DNA from: Tenacibaculum lutimaris
GTDB taxonomy: Bacteria > Bacteroidota > Bacteroidia > Flavobacteriales > Flavobacteriaceae
Length of the DNA stretch: 64,000 bases
Reading direction: 5' to 3'
NCBI RefSeq assembly: GCF_003610735.1
Contig: NZ_RAQM01000008.1
Location: forward strand, 248,001 to 312,000
Within the stretch, counting starts at the first letter, position 1; every line of letters starts with the position of its first letter. Below the pieces are notes generated by a model. It had not been told where the DNA came from. It ran no database searches and saw only the letters and a list, made by a program, of their open reading frames with translations. Shown here one piece after another: positions 52,944 to 62,090 of this stretch. The position numbers and the translations under genes are program-made.

Positions 52944-53067
52944 AAAATAACTTAACTTGATTCTTATACTAAATTCTACTAACTTTCACTAACGTTAAAT
53001 ATAAATCATTAAAACAGATTCATATTCTCAAACGAGTTGGTTGCAAGCTAAAATACCGAAAAGATAA

Positions 53068-53940
53068 TTGAAAACTATACTTTTTAATAAAACAGAATGC
53101 GGCGTTGATTTTTTACTCAACGTAATACATGATACAGGAATAGTAGACATCTATATGCTTCCTGAAACCCATAATGCCGACTATTTTGAAATCATCGTTT
53201 TTAAAAAGGGTAATGGTTACGTATATATTGACAATAGGAAAATAGAAATAAAAAATAATAGTATTTTATTCATTTCACCTTATCAACTCAAAAAATGGGA
53301 GGTTCACGTTGAGGAACTTGATTTTACGATTTTAATTTTTAAAGAAGAGTTTTTAAATGAGTTCTTAAACGATAAACTATTCACGTATAAACTTTTATAT
53401 TTTTATCAATATGACCATCCTACGCGGCTAGATTTAGACCTTGATAAAATAAAAGGTACTTGTAATATTTTACAAGAAATTAAGTCCGAACTCGTTTCTC
53501 CCAACTTAGATAGTGCCCATATTATCCGTTCGCTCATTTATTATGTATTGCACCGCCTTAATAGAGATTATGCCAACCAGAACCATTTGCCTTTTCAAAT
53601 TGACACCTCTAATTATGCCTATGCTTTTAAAAAATTGTTGGAAGAACACATTAAAGAAAAACAGCGCATAGAAGACTATAGTGACATACTAGGGATAAGT
53701 AGAATAACACTTAACAAAGCCGTAAAAAAACAATTTCATCAAACTGCAACCCAACTTCTAAAAAACAGACTGCTCACAGAAATTAAAAACGAGCTATTAT
53801 ACTCAAACAAAACTATTAGTGAAATTGCTTTTGGTTTGGGATATTCAGAACCGAATCATATGATGCGTTTTTTTAAAAAACAAACAGGATTTACAGCTAG
53901 CGAATTTCAGTCGAGTTATCAAAATGGTAGTTTATCATAA
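53068..53940 (+). CDS. AraC-family transcriptional regulator
   Basis: A 290-aa regulator with an N-terminal cupin-like sensing domain (about 20-110: YFEIIVFKKGNGYVYIDNRKIEIKNNSILFISPYQ) and a C-terminal AraC DNA-binding domain (about 190-285). Two helix-turn-helix units are visible: DYSDILGISRITLNKAVKKQF and KTISEIAFGLGYSEPNHMMRFF. It starts at a TTG (53068) with a stop codon just upstream; the nearest ATG would remove residues of domain 1. It lies between the SDR and MBL genes and probably regulates one or both. Confidence 0.82.
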   Translation: MKTILFNKTECGVDFLLNVIHDTGIVDIYMLPETHNADYFEIIVFKKGNGYVYIDNRKIEIKNNSILFISPYQLKKWEVHVEELDFTILIFKEEFLNEFLNDKLFTYKLLYFYQYDHPTRLDLDLDKIKGTCNILQEIKSELVSPNLDSAHIIRSLIYYVLHRLNRDYANQNHLPFQIDTSNYAYAFKKLLEEHIKEKQRIEDYSDILGISRITLNKAVKKQFHQTATQLLKNRLLTEIKNELLYSNKTISEIAFGLGYSEPNHMMRFFKKQTGFTASEFQSSYQNGSLS

Positions 53941-54005
53941 CTAATAGGTAGAAACATACCTTCATTGTCTTCGTAATTTTGTACCATAATCAAAACACAC
54001 AAATT

Positions 54006-54773
54006 ATGAATGTACAATTGATAAGAAACGCTACCATGGTGGTTGAATATGCCGGAAAGAAAATGTTGGTAGATCCTATGTTTTCTAAAAAAGGAGCATT
54101 GGCTCGAGGCCCTATGCCTGCCAAAGATTGGAATTGGAAAAGAAACCCAAACAACAATCTTCCACTTCCTATTAAAGACATCATTAAAGACATAGATTTT
54201 GTGTTTTTAACACACCTTCACTTTGACCATTGGGATAAAGCTGCAGAAGAAGCATTACCAAAAGATATTAAAATATTTGTTCAAGATGAGAATGACAAAA
54301 AAGTCATTACAAAAGCCGGGTTTACTAACCTTGAAATTTTAAGTGAGCATTCAACATTTGGAGAAATTAAATTAAATAGAACGAAGGCACAGCACGGTAA
54401 AGGGTTTATCCTTAAACTAGCTGGTCAGGTAACAGGTATGGTAATGCGTCATCCATCTGAGAAAACACTTTACATCGCTGCAGATACAGTTTGGTACGAA
54501 GAGGTTGAAAAAACCATTACGAAATTTAATCCAGAAGTCATTGTTGTTAATGGTGGAGATAACCGATTCGTTATTGGAGACCAATTAATCATGAGTAAAG
54601 AAGATATTTATAAAACACATCAAGCGGCACCACTAGCAGATATTGTTGTTGTACATATGGAAGGGGTTTATCATAATACACTAACAAGAAAAGCTTTAAG
54701 ACAATTTACTGATCAAAAGTCAATTAGTAATAGTATTATTATTCCGGAAGACGGAGAAACAATACAACTGTAA
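54006..54773 (+). CDS. MBL-fold metallohydrolase
   Basis: A 255-aa metallo-beta-lactamase-fold protein. The metal-binding motif is complete in LTHLHFDHWDKAAEEAL (HxHxDH); IAADTVWYEEVEK and VVVHMEGVYHN provide further ligands. It resembles the UlaG-like/L-ascorbate-6-phosphate lactonase group, but the substrate is unknown. The frame is open from 53979, but the ATG at 54006 starts the usual MNVQLIRNATMVVEY. The next gene begins on its last base. Confidence 0.82.
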   Translation: MNVQLIRNATMVVEYAGKKMLVDPMFSKKGALARGPMPAKDWNWKRNPNNNLPLPIKDIIKDIDFVFLTHLHFDHWDKAAEEALPKDIKIFVQDENDKKVITKAGFTNLEILSEHSTFGEIKLNRTKAQHGKGFILKLAGQVTGMVMRHPSEKTLYIAADTVWYEEVEKTITKFNPEVIVVNGGDNRFVIGDQLIMSKEDIYKTHQAAPLADIVVVHMEGVYHNTLTRKALRQFTDQKSISNSIIIPEDGETIQL

Positions 54774-55186
54774 TGGAAAATAATTTAGAATATAACAAGC
54801 AGTTAGTGAGTGATTTTTACACAGCTGTAGATCAGCAAGATTATGATGCTGCCAGTGCATTTTTACATAAAGATTTTACGTTCTACGTGCAAGTAGATAA
54901 CCCTATACCTGGGGCTGATGGGTTTGTCGCTTCTGAAAAGAAAAATTTTGATGCTTTTGGAGATTTCTCATTCCAAATCATAGATCTTATCGCCGAAGGC
55001 AACAAAGTAGCTGCCTATATGATTCACGAAGGAACACACAATAAAAATCCATTGATGGGACTAATACCCAAAGGAAACACTATCCGGTTTTCATTAATGA
55101 TGTGGTTAACCATTGAGGATGGAAAAATTATAGAGAAACGCGCTCATTTCGATAGAACAGACATTAAGGAACAGGCTGTTAGATAA
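54773..55186 (+). CDS. SnoaL-like/NTF2-fold small protein
   Basis: A 137-aa protein of the SnoaL/NTF2 alpha-beta barrel type. VSDFYTAVDQQDYDAASAFLHKDFTFYV, GDFSFQIIDLIAEGNKVAAYMIHEGTH and IPKGNTIRFSLMMWLTIEDGKIIE follow the family pattern. These proteins often bind or isomerise small molecules or act as accessory domains. It overlaps the MBL gene by one base, so the two are co-translated and may act on the same compound. Confidence 0.8.
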   Translation: MENNLEYNKQLVSDFYTAVDQQDYDAASAFLHKDFTFYVQVDNPIPGADGFVASEKKNFDAFGDFSFQIIDLIAEGNKVAAYMIHEGTHNKNPLMGLIPKGNTIRFSLMMWLTIEDGKIIEKRAHFDRTDIKEQAVR

Positions 55187-55224
55187 TAATAGGTAATCTT
55201 TCAAATTAAAGAAAAAAGCCAGCA

Positions 55225-55353
55225 GCCAACAATATATAAAAGCAATAGCGGTTCGGGTGAAAACTCGTGCCGTTTTTGTGTTTAATTAAGTATATTGTTA
55301 ATCGAAAAGCAAGCGCTTTTTAATCCGCTACAGCTCTTATACTAACCGTTAGC
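55225..55353. repeat. attC-like imperfect palindrome
   Basis: A 129-nt element bounded by GCCAAC (55225-55230) and GTTAGC (55348-55353). The outer arms pair over TATAAAAGC/GCTCTTATA and TAGCGG/CCGCTA with small bulges. Inner hairpins are CGGGT-GAAA-ACTCG (about 55254-55267) and AAAAGC/GCTTTT. The bounding boxes and bulged arms recall attC recombination sites of integron cassettes. No integron integrase is in the window. Confidence 0.5.
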
Positions 55354-55361
55354 AAAACATT

Positions 55362-57806
55362 TTAATAAGCATCCACATCAATAATAAAGCGAATCGGTCT
55401 AAAATCTTTTACCGCTTCAAACGTATTTTTAATTTTTTGTAACTGCTCTTTGGTTTTTCCCAACGATTGTTTTGGTGGAATTTTAATTACCAAATTCTTA
55501 ATATACTGGTTTCGAATACGAGAAACTGCAGGTGCTGTGGGGCCTAATACGTTTTCATGAAACACATTTTGTAAAGCTTTGGCTAACCAATTAATTCCTG
55601 CATCAACTTTTGTATAATCTTTATGTTTTAAAGTTATTTTTATCAAACGATAGTATGGCGGATAATGAAACTGCCAACGATCTTGCAACTGTTCTTTATA
55701 CATTTCTGTATAATTATTGGTAGATACTTGCTGTAAAATTTGATGATACGGATTGTAGGTTTGTATCGCTACATTTCCTTGTTTTTTGGTACGTCCTGCC
55801 CTACCCGATACTTGTACCATGAGTTGAAAAGCTCGTTCATGTGCTCTAAAATCAGGGAAGTTGAGCATGGAATCCGCATTTAAGATTCCTACCAGCGATA
55901 CATTTTCAAAATCCAATCCTTTAGAAAGCATTTGCGTTCCTACCAAAATATCAATTTCTTGCGCTTCAAAAGCCCCAATAATCTTTTGATACCCATATTT
56001 TCCTCGGGTGGTATCCAAGTCCATTCGTCCAATATTATGGTTCGGAAATAGCTCTTTAAGTTCCAATTCTATTTGCTCCGTTCCAAAACCTTTGGTATCT
56101 AACGTAGCACTTCCACAAGCACCACAACTATTCGGCATTGCACGTTGGTAATGGCAATAATGACATTTTAACTCTTTACGGAATTTATGATAGGTTAAAC
56201 TCACATCACAATTCGGACATTGAGGAGAAACACCACACGTAGTACACTCTACAACAGGCGAAAATCCACGTCGGTTTTGAAATAAAATAACCTGTTCTTT
56301 TTCCTCCAACGCTTCCGTAATCATTTTTAGTAAACGATCCGAAAAATGACCATTCATTTCCTTTTTTCGGTGCTTTTCTTTAATGTCTATCAGCTCAATT
56401 TTAGGCAATTGAATGTTTCCGAAACGACGCGTTAATTCTATAAATCCGTATTTGTTTTGCTCTGCGTTGAAATAACTTTCTATCGATGGTGTTGCAGAGC
56501 CTAACAATACTTTTGTTTGGTGTAAATGACCTAATACTACCGAAGCATCACGCGCATTGTAACGTGGTGACGGTTCAAATTGCTTGTAGGACGTTTCGTG
56601 CTCTTCATCCACTACAATCAACCCTAAGTTTGAAAACGGTAAAAACAACGAAGAACGCGCTCCTAAAATAACCTGAGCTTTCGGTTTATTTTCTAACACA
56701 TTATTCCACACCTCTACTCGTTCGTTCATCGAGTATTTTGAATGGAATACAGAAATAAAGTTTCCAAAATAGTTTTGTAAACGGGTAATAATTTGAGTTG
56801 TTAAGGCTATTTCTGGTAGTAAAAACAATACCTGTTTTCCTTCAGCAATCACTTCTTTAATTAGTTTTACATAAATTTCTGTTTTACCAGAACCTGTAAC
56901 CCCATGTAATAAACTTACCTGTTGTGTTTCAAAAGAAGTTTTTATTTGATTGAAAGCTTCTTGTTGAAACTCATTCAACTCTTTTATCTGATTCGTTTCT
57001 CCTTGGTAGTTAATTCGATCAGTTTGAATATGATAAAACTCAAAAATATCTTTCTCTACTAAGGCTTTTAAAACTGTGGAAGAAGCTCTCGACTGTTCTT
57101 CTAAATCTTTTGCTTTTATCGGTTTTTTAGCCGCTGCTAACTGAAAATACGTCAGTACAGCTTCTCGTTGCTTTTTAGCTCTTGAAAGTTCCTCTAAAAG
57201 TGTTTGTAAGCCTTCATTTGAGGCATACTTATTATGTAATCGAACATACTTAACCAGTTTAGGCTTATATGTTTCGTAAATTTCTTCTTTAATGTAAACC
57301 GCATTCTTCTCTATCAATCCGTTAATGATAGGAAGTACGGTTTTCTTTCCTAAAATATCAGCAACTTGATGAATGGTTAACTGTGAATGATGTTGTAAGG
57401 CTTCAAAAATTAAAAACTCTTCATCAGTTAATATTGCTTCTTCTTCAAAGTTTTCATTTTTATAGATAATGGTTTCACTTTCTAGCAAAAATGCTGAAGG
57501 TAAGGCTGCTCTGTATACATCGCCTAACGAACACATATAATAGCTCGAAATCCACTGCCAATGTTTTAGTTGCTGTTCTGTTATAATAGGAGTATCATCT
57601 AATATTTGATGAATGTCTTTGGCTTCATATAATTCGGGTGCCGTTTGATGAATGTTAAACACCAATGCTGTATAAATTTTACTTTTTCCGAAAGAAACCA
57701 CTACACGCATTCCTTTTTTTAAAAAAGAAGCTTCTGCCTCGGTTACCGTATAGGTAAACGTTTTTTGCAACGGAATGGGTAATATGACGTCGATGAAATA
57801 TGGCAT
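55362..57806 (-). CDS. priA: Primosomal protein N' (replication restart helicase)
   Basis: An 814-aa helicase that reloads the replisome at stalled forks. The N-terminal 3'-end binding domain begins YFIDVILPIPLQKTFTYTV. Walker A is GVTGSGKTEIYVKLI, the DEEH box VVDEEHETSYKQ. Eight cysteines bind two zinc ions: CTTCGVSPQCPNC and CHYCHYQRAMPNSCGACG. Motifs V and VI (VGTQMLSKGLDFENVSLV, QVSGRAGRTKKQG) are complete. The lipoprotein gene at 57806 lies upstream with a one-base overlap. Confidence 0.95.
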   Translation of the reverse strand: MPYFIDVILPIPLQKTFTYTVTEAEASFLKKGMRVVVSFGKSKIYTALVFNIHQTAPELYEAKDIHQILDDTPIITEQQLKHWQWISSYYMCSLGDVYRAALPSAFLLESETIIYKNENFEEEAILTDEEFLIFEALQHHSQLTIHQVADILGKKTVLPIINGLIEKNAVYIKEEIYETYKPKLVKYVRLHNKYASNEGLQTLLEELSRAKKQREAVLTYFQLAAAKKPIKAKDLEEQSRASSTVLKALVEKDIFEFYHIQTDRINYQGETNQIKELNEFQQEAFNQIKTSFETQQVSLLHGVTGSGKTEIYVKLIKEVIAEGKQVLFLLPEIALTTQIITRLQNYFGNFISVFHSKYSMNERVEVWNNVLENKPKAQVILGARSSLFLPFSNLGLIVVDEEHETSYKQFEPSPRYNARDASVVLGHLHQTKVLLGSATPSIESYFNAEQNKYGFIELTRRFGNIQLPKIELIDIKEKHRKKEMNGHFSDRLLKMITEALEEKEQVILFQNRRGFSPVVECTTCGVSPQCPNCDVSLTYHKFRKELKCHYCHYQRAMPNSCGACGSATLDTKGFGTEQIELELKELFPNHNIGRMDLDTTRGKYGYQKIIGAFEAQEIDILVGTQMLSKGLDFENVSLVGILNADSMLNFPDFRAHERAFQLMVQVSGRAGRTKKQGNVAIQTYNPYHQILQQVSTNNYTEMYKEQLQDRWQFHYPPYYRLIKITLKHKDYTKVDAGINWLAKALQNVFHENVLGPTAPAVSRIRNQYIKNLVIKIPPKQSLGKTKEQLQKIKNTFEAVKDFRPIRFIIDVDAY

Positions 57807-58507
57807 TATTCTACTATTTCTAATGGAGCTGGCGGAGGTGGAGTAAGGTTTAATTGATACCCTCTCTCGTCAAATAATCTAAGATCTTTTTCCAATAAAA
57901 TCTGAAGTGGATATACGCTTTTTAATGAATCTATATTATCGTTTTTAAAACTCTTTATAAAGTTGAAATATGATACCGAAATTGTATCTAACACTTTTGA
58001 AACTCTCTCTTTTGACTTTTTTGTTAAATCATTATATCTTAAAATAATGATGCTTTTATCGGGACTGTCTGCATATTCAGGATTCTTACCTCTATTTAAA
58101 AATTGCTTTTTTAGAAATTCTTCAAAACTGTATACTTCCAGTAATTCTGTACTTAAAAAATATGTCAAGTCTTGTTTAAAATTACCTTCTATTATAACTG
58201 AATTCCTTTCTTTAGGACAAAAAGTAGGTAAATGACAATCTATTAACAAGTTAATATTTAAAGGTATATCGTAGTTTTGTTTCCTTATATACTGATTTTT
58301 AGATGTAATTCCCTTATAATACTCGCATTTTTCAAGATAACTCTCAAAACTAGTAATTGTATCTAAAGCAAAAACAAAAGTAGAATCTGTATTTTTCTGT
58401 GTAGGAAAAACATCTTTTATTGTTAAAACTCGTTCCTTCTGTTGCTTAGAACAAGAAATTATCAATAAAAATAGAATAGGAATTATGTAAATAGTAGTTT
58501 TCTTCAT
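57806..58507 (-). CDS. Hypothetical lipoprotein
   Basis: A 233-aa exported protein with a lipobox in LLIISCSKQQ (Cys20). I recognise no family. The mature part has mixed strands and helices (FESYLEKCEYYKGITSKNQYI, SKVLDTISVSYFNFIKSF) and ends in a proline-rich LTPPPPAPLEIVE. Its stop overlaps the priA start by one base, but a functional link with priA is unlikely; the pairing may only be transcriptional. Confidence 0.6.
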   Translation of the reverse strand: MKKTTIYIIPILFLLIISCSKQQKERVLTIKDVFPTQKNTDSTFVFALDTITSFESYLEKCEYYKGITSKNQYIRKQNYDIPLNINLLIDCHLPTFCPKERNSVIIEGNFKQDLTYFLSTELLEVYSFEEFLKKQFLNRGKNPEYADSPDKSIIILRYNDLTKKSKERVSKVLDTISVSYFNFIKSFKNDNIDSLKSVYPLQILLEKDLRLFDERGYQLNLTPPPPAPLEIVE

Positions 58508-58614
58508 TTAATATCAAAACTACACAAAAATGAGTACATTGTAAACATCAAAGCTTCTATATTTATGACTTCAATAGAATGGAAAAATAAGGTAAGTAAA
58601 AAACAGGTTAACAA

Positions 58615-58836
58615 TTAACCGCTTATCATTTCTAAGTACAGCTTTTCTACTTTGGCTCTTGCCCAAGGTGTTGTTCTTAAAAACTTTAAACTAGATTTAT
58701 AGGTTGGGTTCTTTTTGAAAGCATTTATATTCAATATTTCTCCCATTTCCTCCCAACCATACTCTAAGTATAATTCTTCTAACATGGTGGCTAATTTTAT
58801 TCCGTGAAGCGGATTATTTGGCTGTTCTTGACTCAT
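58615..58836 (-). CDS. VF530-family DNA-binding protein (DUF2132)
   Basis: A 73-aa basic-helical protein of the VF530 (DUF2132) type: [58 protein letters not shown]. Structural work on a Vibrio member showed a double-stranded DNA-binding fold. Biological role unknown. It starts 18 bp after... upstream lies the thioredoxin gene on the same strand, with the start codon 18 bp from that stop. Confidence 0.85.
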   Translation of the reverse strand: MSQEQPNNPLHGIKLATMLEELYLEYGWEEMGEILNINAFKKNPTYKSSLKFLRTTPWARAKVEKLYLEMISG

Positions 58837-58854
58837 GCTACAAAGGTAAATAAT

Positions 58855-59403
58855 CTATTGTAGCAACTCATCTAACAAACTCCTTATTTTATGACTATTC
58901 CAATCTGCTGGTCCTTTTTTATCTACAACTATAACTCCATTTTTATCAATAACAAACGTCGCAGGAATTGAATTGCTCACTAATTGGTCAGGTACTTTTG
59001 ATAAAATATTATACGTTGGTAAATCGTAGCCTTTATCTTTATAAAAAGTATCAATAGTCGACCAATCTTCATTACTTACAAATACAAATTCAACCTTATC
59101 TTTGTAATCATCGTATAATTTTTGAATACTTGGCATTTCTGCAACACAAGGCGGACACCAAGTTGCCCAAAAATTTACAAATACTACTTTCTCTTTTAAC
59201 GAGTTAAAATCAACACTCTCTGTATTTAATCCTTTTAAATTCCAATTATAATCTGTTAATTCTACCCTTTTATCCTCAGTTATAGTTGACGGTGCAAAAG
59301 AAATTAATCGAATAAAATATACTTTGGTTGGTGGATATAACAGTAATCCTATTAAGATTACAAATATGATATTGGAAATTGTTTTTCTATTAAATTTCAT
59401 CAA
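58855..59403 (-). CDS. TlpA-like thiol-disulfide oxidoreductase
   Basis: A 182-aa thioredoxin-fold protein anchored by an N-terminal membrane helix (TISNIIFVILIGLLLYPP). The redox motif is in FVNFWATWCPPCVAEMPSI (Cys-Pro-Pro-Cys) and the cis-Pro in SIPATFVID. Such proteins reduce periplasmic disulfides, often for cytochrome c or outer-membrane protein maturation. Two adjacent ATG codons give one-residue uncertainty. Confidence 0.88.
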   Translation of the reverse strand: MMKFNRKTISNIIFVILIGLLLYPPTKVYFIRLISFAPSTITEDKRVELTDYNWNLKGLNTESVDFNSLKEKVVFVNFWATWCPPCVAEMPSIQKLYDDYKDKVEFVFVSNEDWSTIDTFYKDKGYDLPTYNILSKVPDQLVSNSIPATFVIDKNGVIVVDKKGPADWNSHKIRSLLDELLQ

Positions 59404-59620
59404 ATTATTTTTTAGGCAGAATTGTCGTTTTAAATACTAACACATTACAACAATTACTTTTCTTTAATTTTTTTCTCAAATCTACCACTCTTAAGGAAGA
59501 TCAAGAAAATATTAACAAACATTTGGGTAATACTGTTCTATAATATTAAACACAACTGTCCCTTTTGTTTGCTAATTTTTCAATACTTTAGCAACACTTT
59601 TTAAACAAACATACTTAAGA

Positions 59621-60703
59621 ATGAAAAATACAGCTTTATCACATGTACATGAAGCTTTAGGAGCAAAAATGGTTCCTTTTGCGGGATACAATATGCCTGT
59701 GCAATACGAAGGAGTAAATATTGAACACGAAACTGTTAGAAACGGTGTAGGTGTTTTTGATGTGAGCCATATGGGAGAGTTCTTCTTAAAAGGAGAAAAT
59801 GCATTAGCTTTAATTCAAAAAGTTTCATCTAACGATGCTTCTAAATTAACTCCAGGAAAAGCTCAATATAGCTGTATGCCAAATAACGATGGTGGTATTG
59901 TAGATGATTTAATTATTTACATGATTGCTGAAAATGAGTATATGTTAGTAGTAAATGCTTCTAATATTGAAAAGGATTGGAACTGGATTTCGCAACACAA
60001 CGATTTAAATGTTGAAATGGAAAACCGTTCTGAAGATTGGTCGTTATTAGCCATTCAAGGTCCAAAAGCTGCTGAGGCAATGCAATCATTAACTTCAGTA
60101 GATTTAATAAATATTAAATTCTATACTTTTGAAATTACTGATTTTGCTGGAATTCCGAACGTTGTAGTTTCTGCTACAGGTTATACGGGTTCTGGTGGAT
60201 TTGAGGTATATGTAAAGAATGAAGATGTTGAGCAACTTTGGAATAAAGTTTTTGAAGCAGGTAAAGATTGGGGAATTAAACCTATCGGGTTAGCTGCTCG
60301 TGATACTTTACGTTTAGAAATGGGATATTGTTTATATGGTAACGATATTGACGATACTACTTCTCCGTTAGAAGCTGGTTTAGGTTGGATTACTAAGTTT
60401 ACCAAAGATTTTGTAAATGCTGAAGCTTTAAAAGCTCAAAAAGAAGCTGGGGTTACTCGTAAATTAGTTGCTTTTGAATTAACTGAGCGTGGTGTTCCTC
60501 GTCATGATTACGAGATTGTTGATGCTGACGGAAACAACATTGGTCGTGTTACTTCAGGAACTATGAGCCCTTCTTTAGGAAAAGGAATTGGTTTAGGATA
60601 CGTTACTATTGAAAACTCAAAAATTGATAGTGATATATTTATTCAAGTACGTAAAAAACAACTTTCTGCAAAGGTGGTTAAATTGCCTTTTTACAAAGGA
60701 TAA
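59621..60703 (+). CDS. gcvT: Aminomethyltransferase, glycine cleavage T protein
   Basis: A 360-aa T protein that transfers the aminomethyl group to tetrahydrofolate in glycine cleavage. [39 protein letters not shown] and [20 protein letters not shown] are T-protein signatures with the folate-binding Asp in the last. The C-terminal barrel ends [18 protein letters not shown]. No other glycine-cleavage gene is in the window. A promoter of the TACTTTAG type lies about 50 nt upstream. Confidence 0.95.
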   Translation: MKNTALSHVHEALGAKMVPFAGYNMPVQYEGVNIEHETVRNGVGVFDVSHMGEFFLKGENALALIQKVSSNDASKLTPGKAQYSCMPNNDGGIVDDLIIYMIAENEYMLVVNASNIEKDWNWISQHNDLNVEMENRSEDWSLLAIQGPKAAEAMQSLTSVDLINIKFYTFEITDFAGIPNVVVSATGYTGSGGFEVYVKNEDVEQLWNKVFEAGKDWGIKPIGLAARDTLRLEMGYCLYGNDIDDTTSPLEAGLGWITKFTKDFVNAEALKAQKEAGVTRKLVAFELTERGVPRHDYEIVDADGNNIGRVTSGTMSPSLGKGIGLGYVTIENSKIDSDIFIQVRKKQLSAKVVKLPFYKG

Positions 60704-60718
60704 AATATAAACTCGAAT

Positions 60719-60751
60719 AAAAAAGCAGCTCAAATGAGCTGCTTTTTTTTA
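60719..60751 (+). terminator. Intrinsic terminator of gcvT
   Basis: 14-bp stem AAAAAAGCAGCTCA / TGAGCTGCTTTTTT with an AA loop tip and T run. Confidence 0.88.
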
Positions 60752-60831
60752 CCCCTAAATAAAATAATTTGACTTTCCCCTTAAATCAAATTAAGTACTT
60801 ACTTACTAGTAAGCACCCCGAATTTACTTAA
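60752..60831 (+). ncRNA. Second, shorter C4-rich hairpin region
   Basis: Three CCCC runs (60752, 60777, 60816) lie in loops or bulges. AATTTGA (60766-60772) pairs with TCAAATT (60786-60792) around a C4 loop. TTAAGTA (60791-60797) pairs with TACTTAA (60825-60831), enclosing the small palindrome CTTACTAGTAAG and a bulged C4. The layout is like that of the RNA at 9285. No ORF is present. Whether it is transcribed beyond the gcvT terminator is unknown. Confidence 0.35.
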
Positions 60832-60911
60832 AACCTGTGTTCTTTTTATTTACAGTACCTCAAACGTACTTTTTTAAGTTACTAGTGTAGCATACGATAG
60901 TTTAAAAGTAA

Positions 60912-60937
60912 AAAGCAGCTCTTACAAGAACTGCTTT
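60912..60937 (-). terminator. Terminator of the efflux operon
   Basis: AAAGCAG / CTGCTTT outer arms with an inner TCT/AGA pair and one mismatch; on the minus strand TTTTTACTTTT follows. It ends the adaptor-permease transcript. Confidence 0.65.
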
Positions 60938-60958
60938 ATTACTTATTTATTTAAACGC

Positions 60959-62068
60959 TTAGTTATTTTTCTTTTCGTCATCTTTTGATGCTTTATTCCA
61001 GATTTTAATTTCATCATCTATTGTAACACCTTCTAATACTTCAATGTTTACGCCATCAGAAACTCCTAATTTTAACTCACGCTTTTCAAACTCATCTTCT
61101 CCTTTTTTTACCTCTACATATGGCTCTTCTGTTTTCTTATCAAAACGCAATAACGATTCTTTAATAGATAACACACTATCTTTTTTCTCTAAAACAATAT
61201 CAGCATTGGCACTATATCCTGCTCTCACAAAATAATTGTCGTCAAGGCTTACATCTGCTTTAATTTTAAACTGTACTGCCCCGTTTTCTTCTGTTCCTTT
61301 AGGTGCAATAAAATTTAATACTGCAGGAAACTTTTTATTTTCAATAGCTCCTAATGAAACTTCAATATTAGAACCTTTTACCAACTTTCCTACTTCAGAT
61401 TCATCTACTTGTCCTTCAAAAATCATCTTTTCCATATCTGCAATCGTAGCAATGGTAGTTCCTTCGTTAAAATTGTTAGACTGAATAACTTGGTATCCTT
61501 TCTTAACTGGAATTTCTACCACCATACCCGAGGTTGTCGCTCTAATGTTTGTATTAGCTCCTGCCGAACCTACTGATCCTTTTTTTATGATTTGGTAATC
61601 GTTTTGAGCATTTCTCAAGTCATTTTTTGCTTGGTTATATGACAATTGAGAAGCTTCAAACTCTTGACTAGAAATTACTCCTTTATCAAATAAGCTTTTA
61701 TTTCTATCATATTGAGTTTTGGCATTGTTTAATTGAATTTGCACAGAACTAATTCGTCCTTTAGCACTCTGTAACGATTGCTCGTTAGGCACTACTCGTA
61801 CTGTAGCTAATAAATCTCCTGCTTTTACAATAGCTCCTTCTTCAACTACAATTTTATCTATAATTCCTGCAATTTGAGGTTTTATTTCAACTTCCTCTAA
61901 AGGAACAACCTTACCTGTGGCTACTGCCTTTTTTACAATAGTTGTTTTAAATGGTTTTTCCGTTTCGTAAGTAACCACACTTTTTTGATTTTTCTTTCCT
62001 AACCAAATTAGGATGACTACAAATAATAGTGCTACGATTCCTAAAATAATTTTTGCTCTTTTGCTCAT
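60959..62068 (-). CDS. Efflux periplasmic adaptor subunit (HlyD/RND type)
   Basis: A 369-aa membrane-fusion protein with one N-terminal helix (IILGIVALLFVVILIWLG). A biotinyl-lipoyl-like strand (EVEIKPQIAGIIDKIVVEEGAIVKAGDLLATV) precedes a coiled-coil hairpin (about 95-160: SSVQIQLNNAKTQYDRNKSLFDKGVISSQEFE) and a beta-barrel domain with VDESEVGKL. It links the inner-membrane permeases at 62091 and 63338 to an outer-membrane channel, as in MacAB-TolC; the ATPase is not in view. Confidence 0.9.
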   Translation of the reverse strand: MSKRAKIILGIVALLFVVILIWLGKKNQKSVVTYETEKPFKTTIVKKAVATGKVVPLEEVEIKPQIAGIIDKIVVEEGAIVKAGDLLATVRVVPNEQSLQSAKGRISSVQIQLNNAKTQYDRNKSLFDKGVISSQEFEASQLSYNQAKNDLRNAQNDYQIIKKGSVGSAGANTNIRATTSGMVVEIPVKKGYQVIQSNNFNEGTTIATIADMEKMIFEGQVDESEVGKLVKGSNIEVSLGAIENKKFPAVLNFIAPKGTEENGAVQFKIKADVSLDDNYFVRAGYSANADIVLEKKDSVLSIKESLLRFDKKTEEPYVEVKKGEDEFEKRELKLGVSDGVNIEVLEGVTIDDEIKIWNKASKDDEKKNN

Positions 62069-62090
62069 GATTAATTGATTATTTCTTTTT

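Noticed and set aside
55225..55353. Intact integron
   Set aside because: Only one attC-like site and no integrase in the window; kept as a repeat with moderate confidence.
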